From NCBI GenBank assembly GCA_000727475.1, contig KL647302.1:258657-322656 (forward strand): DNA of 64,000 nt. Direction: 5' to 3'. Shown in pieces: positions 23,340 to 34,469 of this stretch. The DNA comes from Sarcocystis neurona (Eukaryota; Apicomplexa; Conoidasida; Eucoccidiorida; Sarcocystidae). A program made the translations under genes and the position numbers. Every line of letters starts with the position of its first letter. Within the stretch, counting starts at the first letter, position 1. The notes under the pieces are model-generated. The model saw only the letters and a program-made list of their open reading frames with translations. It did no database searches and had not been told where the DNA came from.

Positions 23340-26067
23340 TATTCCGCTCCCCATTTTTACTCGTCTTTCCTCGAAACTACCCAGGTGTCCCTCTATACAC
23401 CATCACTAGTACGTGCTTTTTCACGTCTGGGGTGTACGGGGAACGTTGAGTAAATTCTGATAAATCGGACAGCAGCAGTGTAGTACTGCGTGACTCGCTT
23501 CTAGAAGAGAACTTTTCTTTTCAGTGTTCCTCCTGGTCCACTGCTGTTGTGACCGCCGTGAAGAAGAAGCGCTCTTCGCGTCTTGGTTGTGCGGAATACC
23601 CGCCTTATAATTGGAGAAGAGTAAATAACTGTACGGCCGGTCTTTCTATTCTAGGCTTGCACGCTGTAAACTTCTCTGCCACGGGTGCGCGTGTTTACAT
23701 GTGTAAGAAGAGGGCGAGAGAAGAAAAACTGCTCTGATCGCGACGAAGGTAACGGAGGGCTGGCGAGCACCCAGAGGCGCTATTCCCGCATCTGCATCGC
23801 CCCCCCACTTGTACAACTACTCACAAAGTATAGTATATACTAATACATACGTGCACACGTGTACTGCGTGTGCGACAAAGATGTCGTGGTTGATACCGTT
23901 TCACGCAGCCTGTCGATGTTTCTGCAATAAGCACATTACAGCCCGTTTCAAATCGCATCCCCTCGCGTCGCACCTTACCACACAAATTCGCTTGTGCCAT
24001 ATTTACATCCTGCTTCAAATCATATTTGTACGCGTGGTGATTTACCCCAAAAGTTCGACTGACACGCGTGCACTCGTGTTTTCATTCCTTCGTGTATCTA
24101 AAAGATATATATATATATGCAGACGGAGTGAAGCATTTTTGTAAACTGGTGTAGCAGATGTAGATTATGTCCGTACGTATACAAATGTGTGCGTGTTTGT
24201 TAGCATACGGATCTATAGATACGCGTACGTTTTTATGTAGTCCTACGTATGTGTGCGCACACTTTTTCAGTGTGTATTCGAAATGTGGTCTTCTGCGGAA
24301 TGCCCGTTCGTTAAGTGTGAACTACGGGCCGCACACGCGTACGCACGTCTTTCTCCTGGCATCAGGCAGGCCGTGCAGCCCAGCAGACCGTATATGTGCT
24401 TTAGATTCTGTCCACGACGGTACATAGTAATGTGCGTAGAGTTCGTGACGTAGGCGGATGTATACGTCGGCCTGGAAACGTAAGTTTTACGTGTGCGTGT
24501 CCGTATGCACATACGAATACGTGTATACTAGTAGGGTATCTCCGTGGACAGGGTTGAATGTATGTATGTAGGGGAAGATGCGTTTACGTAAGCTATAGGA
24601 GAGACTTCGGAGTAGAGGAAGACCGTGTGGAGCTGCCCATGTGGAGCTGACTCTCTTTAACATGCACAGACACTTTCCAGGGGTGCCACAAGGGTGTCCG
24701 AGTCCAGGGGATATCTGTCACTGTATGAAAAGCATGCGAAGAGGTATCGGGACGATCTCCACCTTTCCACACAATTGAGTGAAGACGCCCTGAATTCACA
24801 ACATACGTTCCCTTCGTTTATGTGTGCCTGTACTTCTTCCGTTTTCAGCGTTCTCCCGTGCGCGGGGATTTGCAAGAGTAAGCTGAGTGTCCTTGTAGAG
24901 CCTGAAAGGCCTACACGTGGTTTTGCATGCATGAGCTGACACCGGTGCTTACGCTGTTTCGTATTATGGTATCCGTCTGACACAAACTACTTACTGTTCT
25001 TGTGTAGTTGTGTCTTTATGTATGTGAATATCTCCACGTGTATTTCGCCCCTCAAACACACGGACGTCCTTTTGAAAAGAGAACAACAAGTGTGAAACGT
25101 TCGTGCAAGAAACACTTTATCTAAAAGCATTCAAATTTCAACAAATTCCTCCCCACATTTATCCACGTACAACTATATGTGTAAAGATGTCAAGGTGTTG
25201 AATGACGCAGACGTCAAACACTAATTGCCTCTGCTTCTCCATAGCTAGTGGACGTACGTACACCTGTGCAAGCACACGGAAATGTAGGCGGGTGCAAGGA
25301 AGGATTGTGTCAACAAATACGTATTTTGAGGTAGTGTTCTTTCGGTGCATGTACCACTCATGTAGAGATGTGGATTCATGTATTGATTCAGGTAGGCAGC
25401 TGTTCCCAACGACTCGGCGTGCAGTTGGTCCGCGTGAAATCCTGAATTGATCTGGAGATACACCCCACCATTTCGAGGGGAAAGGCACGTGAGTGTGTGA
25501 CCCTAAAGGACCAATACAGTAGAGCTGGGCGCGCATATGTAGACAGTATCTGCATAGGTGTCCAGGTAGAGGGACCCACCTGCGCCTGCTTCCGTCGATT
25601 TATATGTGTCTGTAAAGCGTTACGTAACTCTGCACAGGAACACGTATGTAATGTACGTCTGTTTCTCAATCCATATGTACACACGTAAACGCCTTCCTCG
25701 CACATTATTTCTTCATATGACTATGTGTAAGTGTATGCGTGATCAGTCACATTTTCGGTGTGGGGCTTCGCAACCGCAGCCCAGTGTGCACGAAGTGATG
25801 CTTTAGATAACATCTTCTTGCCCAAAGTCACTGCCACCGAGGACAGCTGTCGTGTCTTTGCGTGACTGCTGTTTACCGACAACGGTCTAGTAGTCGCCAG
25901 GAGAATTTACGCTCCGGTAGCTGTGCCTACTTGGAGAGAGTTGTCACATGTACGGTTGTACAGATGTACACATTCGTGTACTCACGACTTGTTGCACCTG
26001 TACGTATGAACACACGTCCTTCATTTTTGCGTATGTACTGCGCGTAGAAAGATCTGCGTGTAGGTCC

Positions 26068-26093
26068 ATATATATATATATATATATATATAT
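26068..26093. repeat. (AT)n microsatellite
   Basis: An uninterrupted AT run of 26 bases. Confidence 0.95.
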
Positions 26094-26700
26094 TGTGCAC
26101 CTGCTTTGAAGACTCGCTCGTGCTTTGATATTTTGGGCACATGCAGGGATGTCTACTTGCACACACTTCCGTTTCCCTGGTCACGAATGAGAATCAGTGC
26201 ACGACTACATACCTGTAAATTTATTAAATTGGTGCACAACGTTGTCAATTGCGTACTTCACACAGTGCTTCGTTCCTTTACATGCATCCATCCGTCCCCA
26301 CTTACCTCATTCCACACACTGGCTGTAGCTTTTTATCTGTTTGCGGGTACACGTAAGTAGACGTGCCAACATAATTGTAGGTCTGTCTTCCTGCAGACGT
26401 CATGGAGGTATAAACCATATACGCGACGACATAGAACTGACGTATACAGCTATGTTCGACTGCAAATGTAGATGTAGCTTTGGAAAGATGTAGTTACTCT
26501 GTTCGACAGGAATGTGTACTTTTTGCCTCACCGTACACCTGCGGGTGTCAAGGAAGTATGCAGACACGTGTAATCCTTTCTCTGAGTGCATATATATGTA
26601 TAGTGTGGTCTGCACTTTACTTACTACATAGCACAAACTTGTGTGTTCGTCTAGGGAGAACAGTCATCAATGCGTCTATGATACACTCTTGGTATATCCA

Positions 26701-26769
26701 TAATGTATATATATACATATATGTATATATATATATATATAGATCGATCGATAGATAGATAGATAGATA
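26701..26769. repeat. Compound (AT)n/(GATA)n microsatellite
   Basis: AT-rich alternation passes directly into a GATC/GATA tetranucleotide array (about 26742-26769). Confidence 0.9.
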
Positions 26770-27253
26770 CACGCAGACGGTACTCTCCCTCTTTCAAGTA
26801 TACATACATATATCCATGTAAGTGCGTATGAAGAAGACAGCGAGAGAAACGAGAGACAAATAAGCGGGTAGACAGACAGGAGGAGGGACAAGTGTGACAG
26901 CAACTTTGTGTCGTGTACTGACGTTGTCTGAGGGTGTGTCTGTTTGCATGTTAGCAACAGCAGCATGCAGCGAGAGCTCAGGCCATGGCTATTCTTCGTA
27001 TTCTGGAGAAGGCGATCCTACAAAGGAGCAATTTTCACAAGAGTGTTTTGCTGGAGTTTCTGTCTTAACTTCGTGTTTACTTCCCCATGCTACGTAATTT
27101 GTCCAGGACGGTCTTTTTTCTCCCCGGCAAATGCACTTCTTGAGCATGCTGTACCGAGCTATGTGTCCTCGTAGCTTTTTTATCTTTCTCCTTTCGGAAT
27201 TGCCGTCTCAACTGAAGGTCGCTCGCCAGATCCTTGCGATCCGCCCGTTAATG

Positions 27254-27305
27254 CGGGCTGACGAATACATTTTTTCATTAACAGTCTAGCCTGCGCGTCA
27301 GCCCG
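27254..27305. other. Inverted repeat with 10-bp arms
   Basis: CGGGCTGACG (27254-27263) is exactly complementary to CGTCAGCCCG (27296-27305) across a 32-base AT-rich loop. A second, smaller pairing (CCCG with CGGG, 27244-27257) competes with it. No coding frame covers it. A structured RNA or chance are both possible. Confidence 0.4.
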
Positions 27306-28231
27306 TCAAAAAATAAACTGGTGCGTGCAGTAAAATGCAGAGCTATACTGGTCACACGCTTGTCGACGTGTGTGTGCGTACGAAGTACACCCATGTCGAT
27401 GCATGGAAGGGGGTAAATACTCGACTTCTCCTGTGTTAAAGTAGGAAATAAATGTGCCTGTCTCTCCGCTTCCAGACACTTTTTTCACCTGCACGCGTGA
27501 CACCGTAGTAGGACGTGCGTACGCCCCCGTCATTGCTATTACTACGCCCTCTCCTGCTCTTCCTCTCTCTCGCTCCCCGCCGTAGGCGTTTTATCACCTG
27601 CTCCTTATATCTACGCATTACTGTACACATATGCGGATACATGTACGAATCTATATCTGAGCGTGCTATCTACTGCTGCCTACATATACACACCGCCCTA
27701 CACACACACGTACACACACATATACATATATATATATGTATATGTGTAGGCGCTTTACCTACTGCTGTGCAGATGTACACACGGCTATACACATATATGG
27801 AAATATATATACATAAAGAAAGAGAAGTATTCTACGTCCCTGCTCTTTTTGATTTCGCGCGAGCTCCGCGTGCGCCCGGCCGCGTGTGTATGGGCACAGA
27901 CTTCTACATACCCCCTGTACCTCTACCTCCTACATTTATACATACACATATACATTTGTGTGTATATATATATATATGCGGGCGAAGTCACAGATCTGTA
28001 TACTCGGGTTGTAGACACATGTACGTACAAACGTGTAGCCACACAGACATCTTTCAGCCGCGCCAGAGAAACGAGAATTCCCCGGTCCGCCTGCACGTCC
28101 CTACATTTGCACACGTGTACACACGTATATACGCACTGCAGTGTGGAGCAGCTGCTTTCAGGGTAGACGGTGTCCCTCTTGAACTTGTTGACAGTTGTAT
28201 TCTCTTATTCATGTTCCCACCGGTCTCAACG

Positions 28232-28244
28232 CCCCCCCCCCCCC
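28232..28244. repeat. Poly-C run
   Basis: Thirteen consecutive C residues on the plus strand. Confidence 0.9.
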
Positions 28245-28678
28245 GCTCTTCCCAAAGATGAATTTACTTCGGTTTCCGCACTTGCCGCCTGTATATCCCA
28301 CAGTAGTGGCCCTCCCCTGGCCTACTGTATCACGGATGGGCCCTGCTTGCGCATGCTCCTCCACCTATATATATACGTAGATATATACGTATATAGACAT
28401 GTGTGTCTGTCTATCTAGATATATAGAGAGGGAGAACCACGGAGATACTCATCCACAAGAAGAAGTGGGGGGACATACATACAGACTCACACGGGTGCAC
28501 ATGGGCCCACATATCTATAGACGAGTAAAACTATACGCACATACTAGGGCTGGGAAAATGGCCTTTGATCCACGTATATTTACATGCGTGCATTGTGTAC
28601 TCTTCAGAACGTAGACCTCTGTATTTCTTTACATGTTTTCTCCTTGCTTCTCCCCTTTTGTTTGCGTAAATAACTTCT

Positions 28679-28897
28679 TCACGTGTACAGACGTCCTGTA
28701 CGACAAGCAATTCTGCGTTCTAGTACATTCCGTTTGTTGTGCGGAGAGACGTCCACTATCAAGCCCATCGCGCATTCCCGACACTTGCGACAGTTCTGGT
28801 CTGCCGCCCTTACGCCTCTACTGGTGTCTTTCTTCTTCTCCAGCTGCTCTCTGGGGGGAAGGCGTTTCTGCTGCCGTTGCGCTGGCTGCTGCTTCAT
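28679..28897 (-). CDS. Small basic ORF with Cys pairs, hypothetical
   Basis: This minus-strand ORF of 72 codons starts with ATG at 28897. It encodes MKQQPAQRQQKRLPPREQL, a Lys-rich segment, then NCRKCRECAMGLIVDV and CRTGRLYT. The Cys-x2-Cys-x2-Cys spacing could bind a metal, but that is speculation. The ATG directly follows an in-frame TAG that ends a longer protein-like frame (29300-28898), so it could equally be the 3' part of that frame. CAG orientation here favours the minus strand. No family is recognised. Confidence 0.3.
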   Translation of the reverse strand: MKQQPAQRQQKRLPPREQLEKKKDTSRGVRAADQNCRKCRECAMGLIVDVSPHNKRNVLERRIACRTGRLYT

Positions 28898-29300
28898 CTA
28901 CATTGATTCGCGGTCTTGTCGCATTGCCACGTCACTCTGCTGTTGCTCTGCTGCAAGGAGGCAGCTCGTCTCGCTGCCGCTGCTGCTGCTCTTGCTGCTG
29001 TCGTACTGCTGCCCCAGGCCTCTTTTACTGCGGAGGCTGGTATGAGGAGGGCTGCACTCCGGCAGCTCCTTTCCTTGTGTGATTGCTGGTGTTTTCTCGG
29101 TGCCGTTCCGCTGTGTCTTCGTCTTCGAGGCTTTCTGTTCGCGGTCTGTGCTCTGGTGCCTGCTGCTACTGCGGTTGGCGCTACTACGGTCTGGCTGTTG
29201 TTGCAGGTCTTCTTCTTCTGCCGCCACTGCCGTGCTGCTGCAACATGTCACCACCTTCGGGCCTCTCCCTTGGTCTCCACGCGATACCCCAGCAGCTCGC
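28898..29300 (-). CDS. Candidate minus-strand exon opposite the GT8 5' region
   Basis: The minus frame reads VAAEEEDLQQQPDRSSANRS, then a hydrophilic stretch including EQKASKTKTQRNGTEK and CLLAAEQQQSDVAMRQDRES, and ends at TAG (28898-28900). It is balanced in composition and has CAG on the coding strand. The plus-strand reading of the same bases is Leu/Cys-rich. It has no upstream ATG. The same frame stays open far into the glycosyltransferase gene (to 29872), but that part is antisense Ala-rich repeat. It could be an exon of a divergent neighbour. Confidence 0.3.
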
Positions 29301-32300
29301 GCAGCGACAAAAAAGGCGCGAGCCCGTCCAGCCGCAGCAGTTGCAGCAACAGCGGCGGCAACAACAGGAGCAACAGCAACAACAGGAGCGGCAGCGCCAA
29401 CAGAAGAAGCAGGAAGCCCAGTCGGAGCCGCAGCAGCCTCCGCGCAGCCAGGTCCTGCTGCAGCACCAGCAAAGGCTACAAGAGCACGAGCAACCGACGC
29501 TACGATACCGTCAGCCGGAGCCGCAGTTGCGGCCGGACTGGGAAGACGACATACCGCGGAAGCAGCAATGCAGGGTACGGGCGGTCGGCGAGCAGCAGTT
29601 TGTGCTGCACGGCAAGCGGCAAGAGCAGCAGCAGCAGGGGGAGGAACAGCAGCAGCGGCAGCAACAGCAGCAGCGGCAGGAACAGCAGCAACGGCAGGAA
29701 CAGCAGCAACGGCAGGACCAACAGGAGCGGCAGGGTGGTGACCAGGCCGGGCAGCAGCAGGAGCAGCAGGACGAAAAAATACAACAAGAGAAGGCTGAGG
29801 AGGAGGAGCAGACGAACAAAAGTGCAATGAAGAAGAGGAAGGCGTATGCAACGCTGCTGCTTGACGATTCATTCTTCTACGGAGTTGCGGCTTTGATTCG
29901 GTCGCTGGCGAAGACCAGGACCCGGTACCCGTTGCTGCTGCTGCACACGGCGAACGTCGCAGCAGCCACGTTGCAGGCTATCAAGCTGCTTCAGCAAGCA
30001 GGCGACGGAGAAGGAAATGGCACGTACTGCAGCCACACTAGAAGCAGCAGCAGCAGCGGCCGCAGTCAGAAGAGCAGTGCCTCCACCCACAACAGCAGCA
30101 GCATCCCGAGTAGCAGCAGCAGCGATTGCGTCGGAGGCAGAGACAGCAGCAGTAGCAGTCCTGGATGTGGAAGCGAGAAGTCGCGCGAGAAAAGTCGCAG
30201 CAGCGAAGGAATGACGTGCAACGGCAGCAGCAGCGCGGGAGGCGGCGACGATCCCAGCAGCAGCACAAGCAAGCGACGCGTCTGCAACAGCAGCAGCAGC
30301 ACGTGCAGCAGCTGCTGCTGTAGCACCAAGACATGGAGAACCGGGAACAACTGCAGCAACAGCGCCTTTGGCAGTTGCCGTAGGCAACGAAGCAACGGCG
30401 CCGGCAGCAGCTGTAGCGCCATCGGTCCCAGCTCCAGCAACAACAGCAAAAGCAACACCAGCAAATGCAGCCGCGGCATCCCCACCGACAGCACCAGTCG
30501 TAGAAACGGTAGCTGCTGCGTGAACAGCGACAGCAGGGACGGCAGCAGCAGAAGCAGCAGCAGCAGTAATGCGGTACTGGGGGGAGAAAATGCCGACTCC
30601 ACTGCAGCGTCTACTGCCCCTGTCTATCTCGACGTGATCTTCCGCTGCGTGGAGGAGGTGCGAGGGTGCAGCAGCAGCAGCAGAAGAGCGGAAACCACAG
30701 CACCGGCAACAACAGGAGGAGTCGCAGCAGCAGCAAGGACCCCGGCAGCAGGACCAGCAGCAACAGGAGGAGGAGCAGCAGGACGAGAAGCAGCGGGAGA
30801 AGCAGGGGCCGGAGCAGGTGGGACACCTGCGAAAGCAAGATCGAGAAGGAAGACGGATGACACCTGCACGTGGGAGCGTCTATATACGAAGCTGCGGCTG
30901 TGGGAGCAGGAAGATTTTGATCTGCTCGTATACATCGATGCAGACTGTGTGGTGCTGCAGAACGTCGACGAGCTCTTCGAAAGACTCAGCAGCAGGAACC
31001 AGCTCGAGAGCAGCTGCTGTTGCTGCTCCAGGACTGGCAGCGTCTGTTGTTCCTGTTGCTGCTGTTGTTGCGAAACGCGCAACAGCTGCTGCTGCAGGAA
31101 GAGGTGGAGGAGCAACAGCAGGAGGAGCAACTGCTGCTGCAATTGCGCGCTTAGTCGTTTGAGCGCCAGCACCACCGATGGCGTGAGCAGCAGCAGTGTT
31201 GCTAGTAGCAGCGCTACTAGGGAAAGGAGGAAGAGTGACTGCAGCGAAGAGGGGAGCGGCGGCTGCTCGTGTTTAAGCTGCTGCCGCTTCTGCTGTAGCG
31301 ATAGCAACTGGTGGTATAGCAGAGGCTGCTGCTGCTGCTGCAGCCGCGCAGAGATCAGCCGACCGGCGTTCGCTGCAGACGTGTTTCCTCCTGACCGTTT
31401 CAACGCCGGGGTAATTGTGCTGCAGCCGAACGTCGAGCTGTTTTCACGCATGCTTCGTGCAGCGGGACTTCTCCCTGCTGCTGCTGCTAAGAGGCGTGCA
31501 AAGACTGAACTGCTCCTGTCTGGTTGCCTGCAGCCAACGGCAGTCGACCAAAAGTCGCGGCAACCCCAGCAGCGGCAGCAACAGATCGAAGGGCGGCACC
31601 AGCTGCTCCTGACCCCGCGGCAGCAGCGAGACAGCCACACGCGAGAGGAGCCACGCCCGGAGGAAAGCCAGCAGCAGCAGCGGGGTGTGGAAGAGCAGCA
31701 GCCGGACGACGACGTAGGAATGCAGCGTCAGGAGCAGGACGTAGTACAAGAGGAGGAGGAGGAGCAGCAGCAGCAGGGTTCGAAAAAGCAGCAGCGTCAG
31801 CAACGCGTAGGAAAGCAACGGGAACAGCAGGGATCACGGGAACAGCACGGGTCGCAAGAGCAGCAGCAAGAGCACGCTTCAGCAGAGCAGCAGCACGAGG
31901 CGTCCGAAGAGCAGCAGCAACAGCAGAGATTAGATGAACAGCAGCAAGAAGAAGAAGAAATACTTACGTCGTACGATGGAGGGGACACGGGATTTCTGAA
32001 CAGCTTCTTTTCCGACTGGTACATGTGGCCACCGCAGTACCGGCTCCCCTTCAAATATAACGCCCAGCGCTCTGTGTATCGTTTTACTGGAGCCGCTTAC
32101 GCATCGAGCAGTAATAGCAGCAGGAAGAACAGTAGCAACAGGCCGGAAGGCACGGGCAAGAGCGATGGTGAGGACAGCAGGAGACGAGACGCTCTGAACA
32201 GCGCCACCAGAAACCCCGGCGCCACCAGCAGCAGCAGCAGAGACGAGAGCAGCAGCAACAACAGGAATCCCGGAAGTGGCAGAAACAGCAGTGATGTCGT

Positions 32301-32667
32301 GGCGCGCAGCAGCAGCGGCAATCTCAGCAACAGCAACAGCCACAGTAGCAGCAGCAGCAGCTCCGAAAAGAACGACAGCCCTGGCTTTCCGAGCAGCGGT
32401 AGCAGATGCAGCAATCCTAGCAGCGGCAGCAACACTAGCACCCGTAGCGTTTCTAGCAGCTGCACCAGTGACAGCAACGGCGTCGTCAGTCAAAGAGGCG
32501 TCCTCGACAAGCGCGGCAGCAGAGGCTATTGGGAAGCGATCGGAGAAATTAAAATTCTTCACTTTACTTCCACTCCTAAACCCTGGGAGAGACCCCCAGG
32601 CACTCAGACAGAACTCGAAGATATCTGGTGGAGCATCTTCACAGGCAGCTTGCATGCGCAACGGTAG
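29245..32667 (+). CDS. Family 8 glycosyltransferase (glycogenin/Gat1-like) with low-complexity insertions
   Basis: GT8 enzymes transfer a sugar from a UDP-sugar with retention, using a metal-binding DxD motif. The frame is open from 29083; I chose the ATG at 29245 (55th codon of the open frame). The motifs could start at the ATG at 29827, directly before KKRKAYATLLLDDSFFYGVA. Counting from 29083, the motifs in order are: the N-terminal GT8 strand and TRYPLLLLHT (about 249-285), WERLYTKLRLW, YIDADCVVLQNVDELF with the DAD triad near 619-621, VFPPDRFNAGVIVLQPN near 767-783, GGDTGFLNSFF near 966-976, and KILHFTSTPKPWE near 1157-1169. This matches the order in glycogenin and in Toxoplasma Gat1, the terminal alpha-galactosyltransferase of the Skp1 glycan. 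Ser/Gln/Glu-rich insertions of up to about 280 residues separate the motifs, making it roughly three times the usual length. Introns inside the inserts cannot be excluded. Specificity is not determined. Confidence 0.85.
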   Translation: MSPPSGLSLGLHAIPQQLAQRQKRREPVQPQQLQQQRRQQQEQQQQQERQRQQKKQEAQSEPQQPPRSQVLLQHQQRLQEHEQPTLRYRQPEPQLRPDWEDDIPRKQQCRVRAVGEQQFVLHGKRQEQQQQGEEQQQRQQQQQRQEQQQRQEQQQRQDQQERQGGDQAGQQQEQQDEKIQQEKAEEEEQTNKSAMKKRKAYATLLLDDSFFYGVAALIRSLAKTRTRYPLLLLHTANVAAATLQAIKLLQQAGDGEGNGTYCSHTRSSSSSGRSQKSSASTHNSSSIPSSSSSDCVGGRDSSSSSPGCGSEKSREKSRSSEGMTCNGSSSAGGGDDPSSSTSKRRVCNSSSSTCSSCCCSTKTWRTGNNCSNSAFGSCRRQRSNGAGSSCSAIGPSSSNNSKSNTSKCSRGIPTDSTSRRNGSCCVNSDSRDGSSRSSSSSNAVLGGENADSTAASTAPVYLDVIFRCVEEVRGCSSSSRRAETTAPATTGGVAAAARTPAAGPAATGGGAAGREAAGEAGAGAGGTPAKARSRRKTDDTCTWERLYTKLRLWEQEDFDLLVYIDADCVVLQNVDELFERLSSRNQLESSCCCCSRTGSVCCSCCCCCCETRNSCCCRKRWRSNSRRSNCCCNCALSRLSASTTDGVSSSSVASSSATRERRKSDCSEEGSGGCSCLSCCRFCCSDSNWWYSRGCCCCCSRAEISRPAFAADVFPPDRFNAGVIVLQPNVELFSRMLRAAGLLPAAAAKRRAKTELLLSGCLQPTAVDQKSRQPQQRQQQIEGRHQLLLTPRQQRDSHTREEPRPEESQQQQRGVEEQQPDDDVGMQRQEQDVVQEEEEEQQQQGSKKQQRQQRVGKQREQQGSREQHGSQEQQQEHASAEQQHEASEEQQQQQRLDEQQQEEEEILTSYDGGDTGFLNSFFSDWYMWPPQYRLPFKYNAQRSVYRFTGAAYASSSNSSRKNSSNRPEGTGKSDGEDSRRRDALNSATRNPGATSSSSRDESSSNNRNPGSGRNSSDVVARSSSGNLSNSNSHSSSSSSSEKNDSPGFPSSGSRCSNPSSGSNTSTRSVSSSCTSDSNGVVSQRGVLDKRGSRGYWEAIGEIKILHFTSTPKPWERPPGTQTELEDIWWSIFTGSLHAQR
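29641..29740 (+). repeat. 15-bp Gln/Arg/Glu minisatellite
   Basis: Units of the CGGCAGGAACAGCAG type recur several times in the N-terminal Gln-rich tail of the GT8 protein (RQEQQ repeat). Confidence 0.8.
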
Positions 32668-32958
32668 AATCGCAATGTAACACGCACGCACACACATACA
32701 CATACTTGTACACACATATTCACTTATAGATACGCGTGTTCGTCTCTGCGTATACTTAGACTCCGTCCATACATAGATTTACATATATATATATATATAT
32801 ATGTATGCGTTGTCACTATGGAGTCCTACCATAGATGTGTATATTACGCGTACATACATGTTGAACGCATAATCCATCTCTGCGTGCACAGCCGCTATAT
32901 GGGCATTCATTTAAGAGTGGACACATACGTCTCTGTTTGAAGTGTCTTCCCTCTAAGG

Positions 32959-32985
32959 ACACACACACACACACACACACACACA
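32959..32985. repeat. (AC)n microsatellite
   Basis: An uninterrupted AC run of 27 bases. Confidence 0.95.
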
Positions 32986-34444
32986 ACTTCGCGTACGTGT
33001 ACACGGGCGAAGCTCTGCTTACGTGTGTAACCAGTGGAGAGGTACACACAGGCGCCGCAGCACGCCAAAAACGCGAAGGCGACTGGTGGAGAGATGCACT
33101 TGGAGAGAGACAAAGAAACAGAGAGACCAGCAGGTGTGGGTGTTGCGAACGCGCGCATGCACGTCACTTCTTTGTTTTCATATTTTTGTCTGCACAACAG
33201 CGCACGTGGCAGAAGGCCTGCAGCCATAAAGAGGACGGAAGGATGCGGCGCCGACTTCAATCGTCCACCTAGGATCCACGCACGAAAAAGCATGTATTCC
33301 TTTCTACACGCAGCAGTGTCAAAGCCTCTCCTCGAGGTATTGAGCTCGTCTTAGCATGTCTCGGTGAACACACCTCGCATTTCCCAAGGACAGGCTGATG
33401 ACACTCGCCTATACGGGAGGGTCCACTTGAGGAAAACTGAAATCCACTTGCATCGACACTTTCACGACGTATCGTCGGGAGCTTCTCTATATGTTTCACG
33501 ACGTGCGCACGTCCAAATTATATATATATGTATATATGGTATATTGTACGTGCACACACAATTGTAGTGGCTCACGCGTGTACCTCGTAAATATACATAT
33601 ATGTATTGTACGCATTCACGTGCTGTACCTGTGCATGTATATATATATATATATAGATCGATAGATAGATCGGTGTGCACCAACAGCTCACATACAGTAA
33701 ACATCCGACAAAACATATATAAACATATATATATATATATTTATATATTTATATATGTATATATGCATAAGTATATATATATATAAGTGTGTTCACTTGA
33801 GCTCATAAACACGTGTACTCGAGACACACATACACACGTACGTGAATACATATATATATATGTATATATATATATCTACTTGACCTCATGTGTACGCGTA
33901 CTCGAGATACACACACTCATGCACATGTTGGTGTTCATACGGGGGCTGACACATATACAGCTGCATACACCGGTGCACACTTCTACCTATTATACATATA
34001 TACGTACTATGTACACACGTATGGATGTCTCGTTTTGTGTGCGCGAATGATATATGCGTATAAATGTGCGTATTTGTTTTTCATTGTAGATCTACACGTG
34101 TAGTTTGTTGTACGCAGCCTAGTCCGGCGAACGCGTATGTGTATAGAATGGCCCTACACACAACCTACAAGTGCGCGTGCGCCTGCGTATAAGAGATCGT
34201 GCGTGTTTCCATTACTCGCACATCAACACACGAGAAAATTTTTTCTGCCTGCGGTCGCACCAGGGAAGCACACAAGGAAATCCACGTGTCTGTGTGTACA
34301 CAGAAAACCTGCACGAGCGTGTGCAGGGGCACGATGGATAACATATATAGCTGCGACGTGTGCAGCTAGAAACGTGTCAGCGCGAGTATGAATATCAATA
34401 TATGCATGCGTAACGCGAGTACGCCTATTCACGAGGTCAAGCAA

Positions 34445-34469
34445 ATATATATATATATATATATATATT
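34445..34469. repeat. (AT)n microsatellite
   Basis: An uninterrupted AT run of about 25 bases. Confidence 0.95.

Larger units (their letters stand above)
19541..28650. other. Repeat-poor stretch without a recognisable intact gene
   Basis: About 9 kb with few CAG tracts. Frames here are short, lack family signatures and are broken by stops. Microsatellites occur at 20300-20570 and 26700-26770, and around 27.7-28.0 kb. The part between 20.8 and 22.3 kb has broken plus-strand frames (for example KVKRVTLKAPRVHCIDGGAG near 21260, which faintly recalls a retropepsin active-site region) and may be an old mobile-element remnant, but this is too weak to call. Confidence 0.5.

Noticed and set aside
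27515..28261. 248-codon plus-strand ORF
   Set aside because: It is largely TATACACA microsatellite translated as Tyr/Ile/His/Cys, with no domain and mixed unrelated ends.
30066..30602. Leu-rich minus-strand frame suggestive of a multi-pass membrane protein
   Set aside because: It is the antisense of Ser/Gln-coding CAG repeats in the GT8 gene.
30624..31640. 338-codon minus-strand ORF opposite GT8
   Set aside because: It is antisense to the glycosyltransferase insertions and core and has no family motif.
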